From Bacteroidota bacterium (GTDB lineage Bacteria; Bacteroidota; Ignavibacteria; Kapaibacteriales; UBA2268), in contig SCSM01000039.1 of NCBI GenBank assembly GCA_004322215.1, positions 187,289-251,288 on the forward strand: 64,000 nucleotides of DNA, given 5' to 3'. The notes beneath the pieces were generated by a model. It was given only the letters and a program-made list of their open reading frames with translations, was not told where the DNA came from and searched no databases. Shown here piece by piece: positions 46,834 to 54,285 of the stretch; within the stretch, counting starts at the first letter, position 1; each line of letters opens with the position of its first letter. A program made the position numbers and the translations under genes.

Positions 46834-48705
46834 ATGGCAAATTTTGAAACTGTAGAAGTTACTACCGACCTGCTGATTGTCGGCGGCGGAATGGCTGCGA
46901 CAGGAGCAGCAGTGGAAGCGGCTTACTGGGGAAAGAAAAATAATGTGAAAGTTACTTTGGTTGACAAAGCGGCTGTTGACCGCAGCGGTGCTGTTGCAAT
47001 GGGACTTTCCGCAATCAATCAATATGTTGATTTGAGAACAGGAAAAAACACAGTAAAAGATTATGTTGACTACGTACGCAATGACCTGATGGGCATTACA
47101 CGTGAAGATTTGGTTGCCTCGATAGCACGCCACGTTGACTCGACAGTACACCTGTTTGAACAATGGGGTCTTCCGATATGGAAAGATGCAGAAGGCAACT
47201 ACGTTCATGAAGGACGCTGGCAGTTAATGATTAACGGCGAATCATACAAAGTTGTGGTAGCCGAAGCGGCAAAGAATGCCCTCGGTATGGACAACATTTA
47301 CGAGAGAGTATTCATCGTCGAACCATTGATGGACGGTGACAAGTGTTCCGGTGCAGTTGGTTTCAGCACACGCGAGAACAAATTCTATGTATTCAAAGCC
47401 AAAGCAGTGCTTGTAGCAATGGGCGGAGCAGTACATGTGTTCAAACCAAGGTCAACAGGCGAAGGTTTAGGACGTGCATGGTATCCACCGTGGAACTCCG
47501 GCTCGAGTGCTTACTTCACAATCAAGGCAGGTGCAGAAATGACCTGCCAGGAAGTACGGTTCATTCCTGTGCGTTTCAAGGATGCTTATGGTCCTGTCGG
47601 TGCATGGTTCCTGCTCTTCAAATCGAGAGCAATCAGCGCAGTCGGAGGCGAGTACATGGTTGAAAATAAGGCAGAACTCGAAAAATGGGAACCTTACGGG
47701 AAAGTAAAACCAATTCCTGCAAATCTGAGGAACTGGCTCGGTATGATGGATGTGATGGACGGAAAAGGTCCGATTTACATGAAGACAGAAGAAGCCATTC
47801 AAAAGATTGCTGATGAATTAAAAGATGACCCGAAGGGTTACAAGAAGAAAATGAAAGAGCTCGAAGAGGAAGCATGGGAAGACTTCCTCGATATGACAAT
47901 TTCGCAGGCAATCCTGTGGGCATCGACAAATACATTCCCCGAGCAGGAGCCATCCGAAATCGCAGCGGCGGAACCATACTTCATCGGTTCGCACTCAGGT
48001 GCTTCAGGTGCATGGGTAAGCGGTCCCAAAGATTTGGCACCGAAAGATTACTTCTGGGGCTATACAAATATGGCAACAGTAAAAGGCATGTTCTGTGCAG
48101 GTGATGCATCCGGAGCATCGAGCCATAAGTTCTCATCCGGTTCACATGCTGAAGGAAGAATTGCAGCAAAAGCAGCAATTGAATACATTGTTAAAGAAAA
48201 ACCGAATCACAAATATGACAACAACGCAATCGCTGCACTTAAAGAAATGATTTTGAAGCCGGTTGATACTTATGCTGCACACAGCAAAGAGACAAGCGAC
48301 CCGAACGTTAATCCAAATTATATTAAGCCGAAGCAGTTTATGTTCCGTCTCCAAAAGATTATGGATGAATACGCAGGTGGAGTATCATCACAATTCAAGA
48401 CAAACAAGTTCCTCCTCGAAAAAGGAATGCAGCTTTTAGCATATTTGAAGGAAGATTCAGAAAAGCTTGCAGCATCAGACCTTCATGAACTGATGAGATG
48501 CTGGGAGAATGTACAAAGAATGTGGCAGGCAGAAGCACACATCCGCACAATTCTCTTCCGCGAGGAAACACGCTGGCCCGGTTATTACTACAGGGCGGAC
48601 ACCCCTGCAATTGACAAGAACTGGGAGAAGTTTGTTAACCTGAAGTATGACGTAAAGACAGACAAGTGGGATGTCTTCACAAGAGATATTGCACATATAT
48701 TTTAA
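46834..48705 (+). CDS. aprA: Adenylylsulfate reductase, alpha subunit
   Basis: A 623-residue FAD enzyme that reduces APS to sulfite and AMP, or the reverse. The dinucleotide-binding LLIVGGGMAATGAAVEAA (Gly17-19) sits near the N-terminus. RSGAVAMGLSAINQYVD, GRWQLMINGES, the GEGLGRAWYPPWNSGSSAYF substrate region, IGSHSGASGAWVSGP, and the FAD-capping CAGDASGASSHKFSSGSHAEGR all fit AprA rather than fumarate reductase. The C-terminal helical part RMWQAEAHIRTILFREETRW and YYRADTPAIDKNW is also typical. AAAGGAG precedes the ATG. Together with aprB and sat it provides the sulfate-sulfite interconversion. Full length. Confidence 0.96.
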   Translation: MANFETVEVTTDLLIVGGGMAATGAAVEAAYWGKKNNVKVTLVDKAAVDRSGAVAMGLSAINQYVDLRTGKNTVKDYVDYVRNDLMGITREDLVASIARHVDSTVHLFEQWGLPIWKDAEGNYVHEGRWQLMINGESYKVVVAEAAKNALGMDNIYERVFIVEPLMDGDKCSGAVGFSTRENKFYVFKAKAVLVAMGGAVHVFKPRSTGEGLGRAWYPPWNSGSSAYFTIKAGAEMTCQEVRFIPVRFKDAYGPVGAWFLLFKSRAISAVGGEYMVENKAELEKWEPYGKVKPIPANLRNWLGMMDVMDGKGPIYMKTEEAIQKIADELKDDPKGYKKKMKELEEEAWEDFLDMTISQAILWASTNTFPEQEPSEIAAAEPYFIGSHSGASGAWVSGPKDLAPKDYFWGYTNMATVKGMFCAGDASGASSHKFSSGSHAEGRIAAKAAIEYIVKEKPNHKYDNNAIAALKEMILKPVDTYAAHSKETSDPNVNPNYIKPKQFMFRLQKIMDEYAGGVSSQFKTNKFLLEKGMQLLAYLKEDSEKLAASDLHELMRCWENVQRMWQAEAHIRTILFREETRWPGYYYRADTPAIDKNWEKFVNLKYDVKTDKWDVFTRDIAHIF

Positions 48706-49210
48706 TTATTGCCAGGTTGTATTAGGTATGATTATGATAATTTAAAATTTTCAATTTAAAATTTTAGTAATTAAAAATTCAATATCAAAATTGAAAATTA
48801 CAAATTAAAAATTATTACTTAATAAAATTTACTCCCTTGTATTCCCTCCTTAATTAAGGAGGGGATACAAAGGGTGGTTGAAAAAAAAGGAAGGGTGGAT
48901 TGTTTAATTTAAGTACAGACAGGATTTGCAGTTCAATTAAATTTTTTAACTCTTCTGTTCAATACAAGATTCAATCTTGATTATAATATAATATTTTGTT
49001 CTTTGATGTTTAATGAATAGCCGCGACTTTTAAGTCGTGGAATATATTTCCATAAAATTTGGGATTTATCCTTTTAACTTAAATGACTAAAGTCCGGGTT
49101 TTGTTTTGAGAATAACTCCACTATCTAAAGATAGTGGCTATTCATATAGAAATTAAAAACAAATTAATAGGAATGAATTTAAAAGAAGTTAAAGAATTTG
49201 AAAGTAAAAA
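48706..49210. other. 500-base spacer inside the sulfur cluster, with mobile-looking repeats
   Basis: No gene. AAAATTTTCAATTT-type tracts at 48740-48810 are followed by a perfect palindrome CCTCCTTAA/TTAAGGAGG at 48845-48862 and by the paired-hairpin element at 49014-49144. The spacer separates sat-aprBA from the zinc-ribbon/YkgJ/qmoC genes, and repeat insertion may account for its length. No clear terminator follows aprA, so read-through is possible. Confidence 0.55.
49014..49144. repeat. REP/BIME-like hairpin pair, copy B, with 9-bp terminal inverted repeats
   Basis: The 131-base element begins TGAATAGCC and ends GGCTATTCA, exact inverted copies. Hairpin 1 at 49021-49040 has arms CCGCGACTT/AAGTCGTGG and a TT loop. 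Hairpin 2 at 49118-49137 has arms CCACTATCT/AGATAGTGG and an AA loop. The 77-base middle includes AAATGACTAAAGTCCGGG. There is no open reading frame. The paired-palindrome form resembles elements moved by RAYT/TnpA-REP Y1 transposases, but none is in the window. Confidence 0.7.
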
Positions 49211-49492
49211 ATGGAAAAACTGAAATGCAAATATTGCGGTGCCGAATTAGATAAAGTGCTCCTTCCCCCTGATAATGACTGGGGTGTAGAATACCTGATG
49301 GTCTGTATGAATAATGATTGTTCATATTATGTCAAGGGCTGGGAATGGATGAGAGAAAAATATAACGTGAAGGCATCGTACAGATACAAACTTAATACTT
49401 TCTATGGAGATGACGGTCCTCTTTCAATCAGGTCTCCTGAAGATTACACCGGCTGGGTAGTGAAAAAATTCAGCGATAAGGAGGGTGAATGA
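49211..49492 (+). CDS. Small zinc-ribbon (Ogr/Delta-like) protein in the apr-qmoC cluster
   Basis: A 93-residue protein with a likely zinc or iron site formed by Cys6-x2-Cys9 (CKYC) and Cys32-x4-Cys37 (CMNNDC), a pattern like the Ogr/Delta zinc-finger family. Conserved-looking features are LLPPDNDWGVEYLMVC, a Trp/Tyr-rich middle (YYVKGWEWMREKY) and IRSPEDYTGWVV. No enzyme domain is visible. It is tightly coupled to the next gene, whose ATG is one base past this stop, and it sits where qmoA/qmoB would be expected. A role in assembly or maturation of the APS reductase/Qmo iron-sulfur proteins is only inferred. No strong Shine-Dalgarno. Confidence 0.7.
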   Translation: MEKLKCKYCGAELDKVLLPPDNDWGVEYLMVCMNNDCSYYVKGWEWMREKYNVKASYRYKLNTFYGDDGPLSIRSPEDYTGWVVKKFSDKEGE

Positions 49493-49493
49493 T

Positions 49494-50282
49494 ATGAAGG
49501 ATATTTCAAAGTTTAAGGATGAATTGCTCAAAGAATATCCGAGGATGAATAAGGTATCCAGATTCACTTTCAGTTGTCATCCCGGTGTCTCCTGCTTTAA
49601 CAAATGCTGTAATGATGTAAATATTTTTCTCACACCTTATGATATAATAAGACTGAGAAAAAGATTAGGAATTACATCAACAGAGTTTTTAGACAAATAC
49701 ACAATTCTTCCTATTGATGAGAACCTGAAACATCCGATTGTAATGCTTCAAATGCTCCCTGATGAACTGAACTGTTATTTTGTAGATAAAAACGGATGCA
49801 CAGTTTATGAAGACAGACCATGGTCATGCAGAATGTTCCCCGTTGGTGCGGCGATGCCGAATGAAGCGGAAAAAAGCGACGAATTTTATTTCCTGATTAA
49901 TGAAGAGGTATGCAAGGGATTTGAAAAAGGAAGAGACTGGACAATTGAAAAATGGATGGATGACCAGGGTGTAAAAGATTATAATGAACTTGGTGAATTG
50001 TTCAAGGAAATATCATTGCATGAATATTTTGTTAAAGGAAAATACATAGAGCCGGTAAAGCTCGAGATGTTTTATATGGTTTGCTATGACATTGACAGGT
50101 TCAGGGAATTTGTTTACGAAAGCACCTTTCTGAAAAGATTTAATGTCAGCAAAGAATTGATTGAGAAGATGAAAACTGATGATGTTGAACTTCTAAAGTT
50201 CGGATTCAAGTGGCTCAGGTTCTCGCTTTTCGGGGAGAAAACCCTGGAGCTGAGAGAAAATTATATGAAGAAAGTTAATTGA
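49494..50282 (+). CDS. YkgJ-type cysteine-cluster protein in the apr-qmoC cluster
   Basis: A 262-residue protein of the YkgJ (CxCxxCC-type) cysteine-cluster family, thought to bind zinc or an iron-sulfur cluster. The signature is Cys28-x5-Cys34-x3-Cys38-Cys39 (SCHPGVSCFNKCC), followed by NIFLTPYDIIRLRKRLGI, then LNCYFVDKNGCTVYEDRP and SCRMFP. The second half is helical. The frame opens at a GTG at 49485, but GGAGGG eight bases before the ATG at 49494 favours the latter. It is translationally coupled to the zinc-ribbon gene and lies 119 bases ahead of qmoC. The biochemical role is unknown; the context suggests service to the sulfur redox enzymes. Confidence 0.8.
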   Translation: MKDISKFKDELLKEYPRMNKVSRFTFSCHPGVSCFNKCCNDVNIFLTPYDIIRLRKRLGITSTEFLDKYTILPIDENLKHPIVMLQMLPDELNCYFVDKNGCTVYEDRPWSCRMFPVGAAMPNEAEKSDEFYFLINEEVCKGFEKGRDWTIEKWMDDQGVKDYNELGELFKEISLHEYFVKGKYIEPVKLEMFYMVCYDIDRFREFVYESTFLKRFNVSKELIEKMKTDDVELLKFGFKWLRFSLFGEKTLELRENYMKKVN

Positions 50283-50401
50283 TTATTGATAATGTCTGAA
50301 CTGTGATTTTTATGATTTATTTGATTATTATGATTCAATATTCACTGTAGTAAAAAAGACGCAAAGAAATAATTAATATAATATATATTCAGAGTAGAAA
50401 A

Positions 50402-51619
50402 ATGAACGAGAGAGCTGTTATTGGAACTGATATTGAATTTATCAGGCATTTGAAGAAGCATGGCGGCGAGACAATGAAAAAATGTTTCCAGTGTGCCACA
50501 TGTTCGGTGGCTTGTGAACTTTCCCCCAAAGAGTATTCAATTCCTCGAAAGGAGATGATTAATGCAAGCTGGGGATTGAAGGATAAACTGATGAGTGACC
50601 CTGATATATGGCTTTGCCACGGTTGCATGGACTGCAGTCAGCAATGCCCCAGGGGGGCAAGACCTGCTGATTTGATGGGAGCAGTCAGGTCTTATATTTA
50701 CAGGAATTATTCCAAGCCGAAGTTTATGGGGAAATTATTGAATGAACCCAAATATTTAATTTTCCTATTTTTAATACCAGTACTTATTATTGCCGGACTT
50801 GTACTAATTACAAATATGATTGCACATGGCGGGGATATGAACTTTTTCACTGTACGTGAAGGTATTGTCAAATACGAAGATTTCATTCATAAGCTTTCGA
50901 TTGAGGCACTCTTTATTCCGGGGAATATTCTCATATTCTTTCTTGCAGGAATGGGATTGGTAAAATACTGGAAAGAGATGAAAAATAATATTTCGATCAA
51001 ACCGGTTAAGAGTTTTATTCAATCAGCATGGGAAGTGCTTTGGAATTTTCTTGCTCACAGGAAATTTGAGAAATGTCCGACAAACTCAAACAGACATTAC
51101 GGGCATTTGTACGCTTTCTATGGTTTCATCGGTACTATGATTGCAACGGGACTTGTAGTAGTAGGTGAAGTATATCATTATGGTCATAAGTTTCATCTTG
51201 ACTTTCTGACTGCAATATCATTTGAACTTCCTTATCCAATGGGACTGATGCATCCTGTGAAGATACTTGGTTTGGTCAGCGGAGTGTTTCTCGTTATAGG
51301 ATTACTGATTATGTTTATCAAGAGAACAAAACAGATTGAGAAGGAAGGAAAAAACACATATAATGACTGGCTCTTTCTGAGTGTCATACTTGGTGTGGGA
51401 ATAACCGGAATGTTGTCTGTGTTCATCAGAATGTCAGTGGATGCAAATACAGTATGGCTCGCCTATACAAATTATTTCATACATCTTGTACTCGTGTTTT
51501 TCCTTTTGTGGTATATGCCATTTTCAAAGTTTGCACATATGCCATACAGATTTCTCGGATTGACATTTTTGAAAATGCACGGGAGAGAGAACAAGCAGGA
51601 GTTCTTTAATAGGAATTAG
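50402..51619 (+). CDS. qmoC: Quinone-interacting membrane-bound oxidoreductase, subunit C
   Basis: A 405-residue fusion of an HdrC-like iron-sulfur domain and a cytochrome b-type membrane domain. Cys28, 31, 34, 38 (CFQCATCSVACELSP) and Cys72, 75, 78, 82 (CHGCMDCSQQCPRG) bind two [4Fe-4S] clusters. About six hydrophobic helices follow, with His residues such as HRKFEKCPTNSNRHYGHLYAF, GEVYHYGHKF and NYFIHLVLVFF as candidate haem ligands. In Qmo this subunit exchanges electrons between menaquinone and AprBA, normally through QmoA and QmoB. Those flavoproteins are not here. The alternative is an Hdr/DsrMK-like membrane module, but QmoC is best supported by context and domain order. Confidence 0.87.
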   Translation: MNERAVIGTDIEFIRHLKKHGGETMKKCFQCATCSVACELSPKEYSIPRKEMINASWGLKDKLMSDPDIWLCHGCMDCSQQCPRGARPADLMGAVRSYIYRNYSKPKFMGKLLNEPKYLIFLFLIPVLIIAGLVLITNMIAHGGDMNFFTVREGIVKYEDFIHKLSIEALFIPGNILIFFLAGMGLVKYWKEMKNNISIKPVKSFIQSAWEVLWNFLAHRKFEKCPTNSNRHYGHLYAFYGFIGTMIATGLVVVGEVYHYGHKFHLDFLTAISFELPYPMGLMHPVKILGLVSGVFLVIGLLIMFIKRTKQIEKEGKNTYNDWLFLSVILGVGITGMLSVFIRMSVDANTVWLAYTNYFIHLVLVFFLLWYMPFSKFAHMPYRFLGLTFLKMHGRENKQEFFNRN

Positions 51620-51630
51620 AAAATATTAAT

Positions 51631-51656
51631 CACAGTAATACTATCTGATTACTGTG
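51631..51656. terminator. Hairpin between convergent qmoC and the 375-residue T9SS gene
   Basis: CACAGTAAT and ATTACTGTG form a perfect 9-bp stem with an eight-base loop, 12 bases after the qmoC stop. It covers the last codons and stop of the opposing gene. Only a weak T-tract is present (ATTAATATTTT on the minus strand), so it is a probable but unproven terminator, mainly for the minus-strand gene. Confidence 0.4.
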
Positions 51657-52768
51657 AATACCTGAAAGGCAAAGTCTGTAACGTTGTTAATCTTGAGTAA
51701 ATAAGAACCAGAAGAAAGGTTTTCTATCGGAATAGTTACCGGATAAATGCCAACATCAAATAATCTCTTGTTGCAGAATTTTACTACAACATGACCCTGT
51801 GCATCAACAACTTCAACAGTAAAGAAGGAGATGGTATAAACATTAAGAGTGAAATTAATATCGTTAAATGCTGGATTTGGTGAAATATTTGTAAAATTGA
51901 AACCGGTTGCCTTATAATTATCATCAACACCAACATAAATTAGTTGTGGATTGCCTGAGGCAGTATTAGTTATGTAATTTGTCAGGGCAGAATCACCGTT
52001 GTATCCAAATATACGAACAAAGTAAGATTCATAATTAATTAGGGTAACAGTTAAAGTATTACCTGTATCACTGAAAATTACAAAGGCATCACCAATTGCA
52101 TCTCCGCCTCCAAAGATGGGACTTGCCGAATAACTGGTCCCATCAATCGGAAATTCGGGTGTGCTGATTGGGTTTGCTGCCTTCATGACAACAAGTCTTT
52201 TTCTACCATCACCTTTAGTCCAGCTTAGAGACATTTGTATTAATATTGTAATACCATCCTTACTATAATAAGATGAAAAATCCACAACAATATCAGAATC
52301 TTGTATCAAAGGTTCCGGAGCAAGGAAGTTTGTTGTAAGCAAGCAGTCGGGAATTCCTGATGCACTTAATATAAGCTGAACATCTGCTTCACCGCTTGTA
52401 TTTGTATAGACAATGCCTGATATTGTAACTTTACTATCATTTGTTGGTATTTTTCCCTGCAATGTTCCGGACAAAATCCCTTGGCAACCAGGACCTGCGG
52501 TGACGGTAACATTCACAGGTTCATTAGGGTTAATCGGCTGTTGTGATAACTGGTCAATGTATGTAACTGTAATGCTGAAGGGCTGTCCGGAAACAACCTG
52601 AGTTGTATCCAGAATACATTTCAATCCGTAATTTGACATTACAATTCTTTCTCCTGAATTGCTCTTTGTAAGAAAAGGAACTTCATATTGAGAAAATGCA
52701 GTTAAAGACAGGTTTATCACAAAGATAAAAATTACAAGGGTGAATTTTATATTTAATTTTCTAAACAT
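51641..52768 (-). CDS. Short T9SS-secreted paralogue of the InlB-repeat protein
   Basis: A 375-residue secreted protein. The signal peptide (cut near AFSQ) leads directly into the module shared with the last third of the 1131-residue protein at 25822: VVSGQPFSITVTYIDQLSQQ, GILSGTLQGKIPTND, KVTISGIVYTN, MSLSWTKGDGRKRLVVMKA and YFVRIFGYNGDS. The T9SS sorting domain (ISPNPAFNDINFTL, LSSGSYLLKINN, FQVFTVIR) also matches. The Tyr-rich N-terminus and all InlB-like repeats are absent, so this is a minimal version or a duplicate that lost its rod. AGGTG precedes the ATG. It converges on qmoC with 21 bases between the coding ends. Confidence 0.85.
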   Translation of the reverse strand: MFRKLNIKFTLVIFIFVINLSLTAFSQYEVPFLTKSNSGERIVMSNYGLKCILDTTQVVSGQPFSITVTYIDQLSQQPINPNEPVNVTVTAGPGCQGILSGTLQGKIPTNDSKVTISGIVYTNTSGEADVQLILSASGIPDCLLTTNFLAPEPLIQDSDIVVDFSSYYSKDGITILIQMSLSWTKGDGRKRLVVMKAANPISTPEFPIDGTSYSASPIFGGGDAIGDAFVIFSDTGNTLTVTLINYESYFVRIFGYNGDSALTNYITNTASGNPQLIYVGVDDNYKATGFNFTNISPNPAFNDINFTLNVYTISFFTVEVVDAQGHVVVKFCNKRLFDVGIYPVTIPIENLSSGSYLLKINNVTDFAFQVFTVIR

Positions 52769-52878
52769 TGCACACCTGTTTTTTAAAATAATAATAACAA
52801 AAATACCAAAGTTTAGTAATTATAGGTCATTTTTTTATAAGGTTATTTGTAAAAAATTATTTATTATTTTAGATAATA

Positions 52879-53229
52879 ATGTATTTTGTGAAGATAGCAA
52901 ACATAACAAACGAAATATTATCAGGAATTACAGAAAATCTTGTGAGAGAATTTTCACCAGGAAAAATTTATCTGTTTGGCTCCCATGCATGGGGTAAACC
53001 AACAAAAAACAGTGATATTGACATACTGATTATAATAAATGAAAGTAATGAAAGAAAAGCAAGAAGGGCTTCACTCGCTTATAAAGCATTAATAGATTTC
53101 TCCGATATATCAATAGATATTTTAGTAAGAACGGTTGCTGAATTTGAACCCTTTTCCAAAGTGAAAGCCACAATGCAAAATAAAATATTAAATGAAGGAA
53201 TTGTTTTGTATGAGCAAAGAGAAAATTGA
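52879..53229 (+). CDS. Minimal nucleotidyltransferase (MNT/MntA-like antitoxin)
   Basis: A 116-residue MNT-family protein with the nucleotidyltransferase signature GSHAWGKPTKNSDIDIL: Gly34-Ser35 followed by Asp46 and Asp48, and SIDILVRT supplying a third acidic strand. In HEPN/MNT modules the MntA antitoxin AMPylates and silences the HEPN RNase toxin (HepT). Here the toxin gene appears decayed: an overlapping frame starts at 53210 but stops after 13 codons. The antitoxin may be maintained without a partner or serve another HEPN protein elsewhere. No strong Shine-Dalgarno. Confidence 0.82.
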   Translation: MYFVKIANITNEILSGITENLVREFSPGKIYLFGSHAWGKPTKNSDIDILIIINESNERKARRASLAYKALIDFSDISIDILVRTVAEFEPFSKVKATMQNKILNEGIVLYEQREN

Positions 53230-53323
53230 TATTACAAAACCGAATAATTGAATGATGCTTATCAATAAGCTAAAATAATTTACGATTTTATTCTCAATAA
53301 ATTAATTTTCCAATTGGAACAAT
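53210..53323 (+). pseudogene. Remnant of a HEPN-domain toxin partner
   Basis: An ATG at 53210 overlaps the end of the MNT gene by 20 bases, the usual layout of HEPN/MNT pairs. It encodes MSKEKIDITKPNN and stops. In another frame, LNDAYQ, a stop, then AKIIYDFILN and KLIFQLEQ can be read from 53248 on. These resemble the first helix of HEPN proteins (WLNDAYxDLxxAKxIYD). Short and multiply interrupted, so this is a tentative reading. Confidence 0.4.
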
Positions 53324-53345
53324 AATTGTCTTTAAAAAAAAATAA

Positions 53346-54245
53346 ATGAAACAAAAACTAATCATAGGAACCCGTTCAAGTAAGCTGGCACTGTGGCAAG
53401 CTGAATATATCAAGGGTTTGCTGCAAACAAATTATCCTGAATTGGAAATCGAACTGAAGCATATAAAAACTAAAGGCGATGAAATACCCGATGTCTCTCT
53501 CGATAAACTCGATGACAAAGGAATTTTCACTAAAGAAATCGAGAATGAATTGCTGAGTGGAACAATAGATATAGCCATTCACAGCTTAAAAGATTTGCAG
53601 ACTGAATTACCGGGTGGTTTGAAACTCGGAGCAGTTCCTGAAAGACACAGAGTGGAAGATGTGCTGATTGCAAGAGAGAAAGGTACAGCCATCGAGGATT
53701 TGAGTATTAATGCCGTAATTGCGACCGGTTCAGTGAGAAGAACTGCACAATTATTACACATTAGACCTGACTTGCAAATAAGAGATATAAGAGGGAATGT
53801 CAACACAAGGATTGATAAGTTTTTAAAATCGGATTGGGACGGATTAGTACTTGCTGCGGCAGGAGTGGAGAGATTGGGATTGGAACAATACATTTCATCA
53901 TATATCCCGACAGAAATAATATTACCTGCAGTGGGGCAGGGAGCTTTGGGAATTGAAATTAGAGAAGAAGATTTGGATACAGAAAATATTGTAAAGGATA
54001 TAAATCATCAACAAACATATATTGCTATTACAGCAGAAAGAACATTCCTGAAGGCACTCGGAGGAGGGTGCAAGACACCAATTGCTGCTTTGGGAAATGT
54101 AATAGGTGATGAATTAATCCTTGAAGGGATGGTTGCATCGGTTGACGGGAAAAATGTAATCAGAAAGAAATTAACAGGTAATATAAATTCTCCTGAAAAA
54201 TCAGGAGAAAAATTAGCTAGTGAATTTACTTATAAGATGATTTAA
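53346..54245 (+). CDS. hemC: Hydroxymethylbilane synthase (porphobilinogen deaminase)
   Basis: HemC joins four porphobilinogen units into hydroxymethylbilane in haem/sirohaem/corrinoid synthesis. The 299-residue cytoplasmic enzyme shows IGTRSSKLALWQAEYIK at the start, DIAIHSLKDLQTELP, ATGSVRRTAQLLHIRPDLQ, DIRGNVNTRIDKF, LPAVGQGALGIEIRE and the dipyrromethane-cofactor cysteine Cys242 in LGGGCKTPIA. Full length and intact. No other hem gene is next to it. Sirohaem made through this pathway would serve a sulfite reductase in the same sulfur metabolism, but that link is inference. No clear Shine-Dalgarno before the ATG at 53346. Confidence 0.96.
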   Translation: MKQKLIIGTRSSKLALWQAEYIKGLLQTNYPELEIELKHIKTKGDEIPDVSLDKLDDKGIFTKEIENELLSGTIDIAIHSLKDLQTELPGGLKLGAVPERHRVEDVLIAREKGTAIEDLSINAVIATGSVRRTAQLLHIRPDLQIRDIRGNVNTRIDKFLKSDWDGLVLAAAGVERLGLEQYISSYIPTEIILPAVGQGALGIEIREEDLDTENIVKDINHQQTYIAITAERTFLKALGGGCKTPIAALGNVIGDELILEGMVASVDGKNVIRKKLTGNINSPEKSGEKLASEFTYKMI

Positions 54246-54285
54246 GATATTATAATGCTATTTAATATTATATGTTAAAATCCTG

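Noticed and set aside
49211..50282. Reading the two genes between aprA and qmoC as qmoA and qmoB
   Set aside because: They are far too short and lack FAD-binding GxGxxG and HdrA-like features; they are a zinc ribbon and a YkgJ-type protein.
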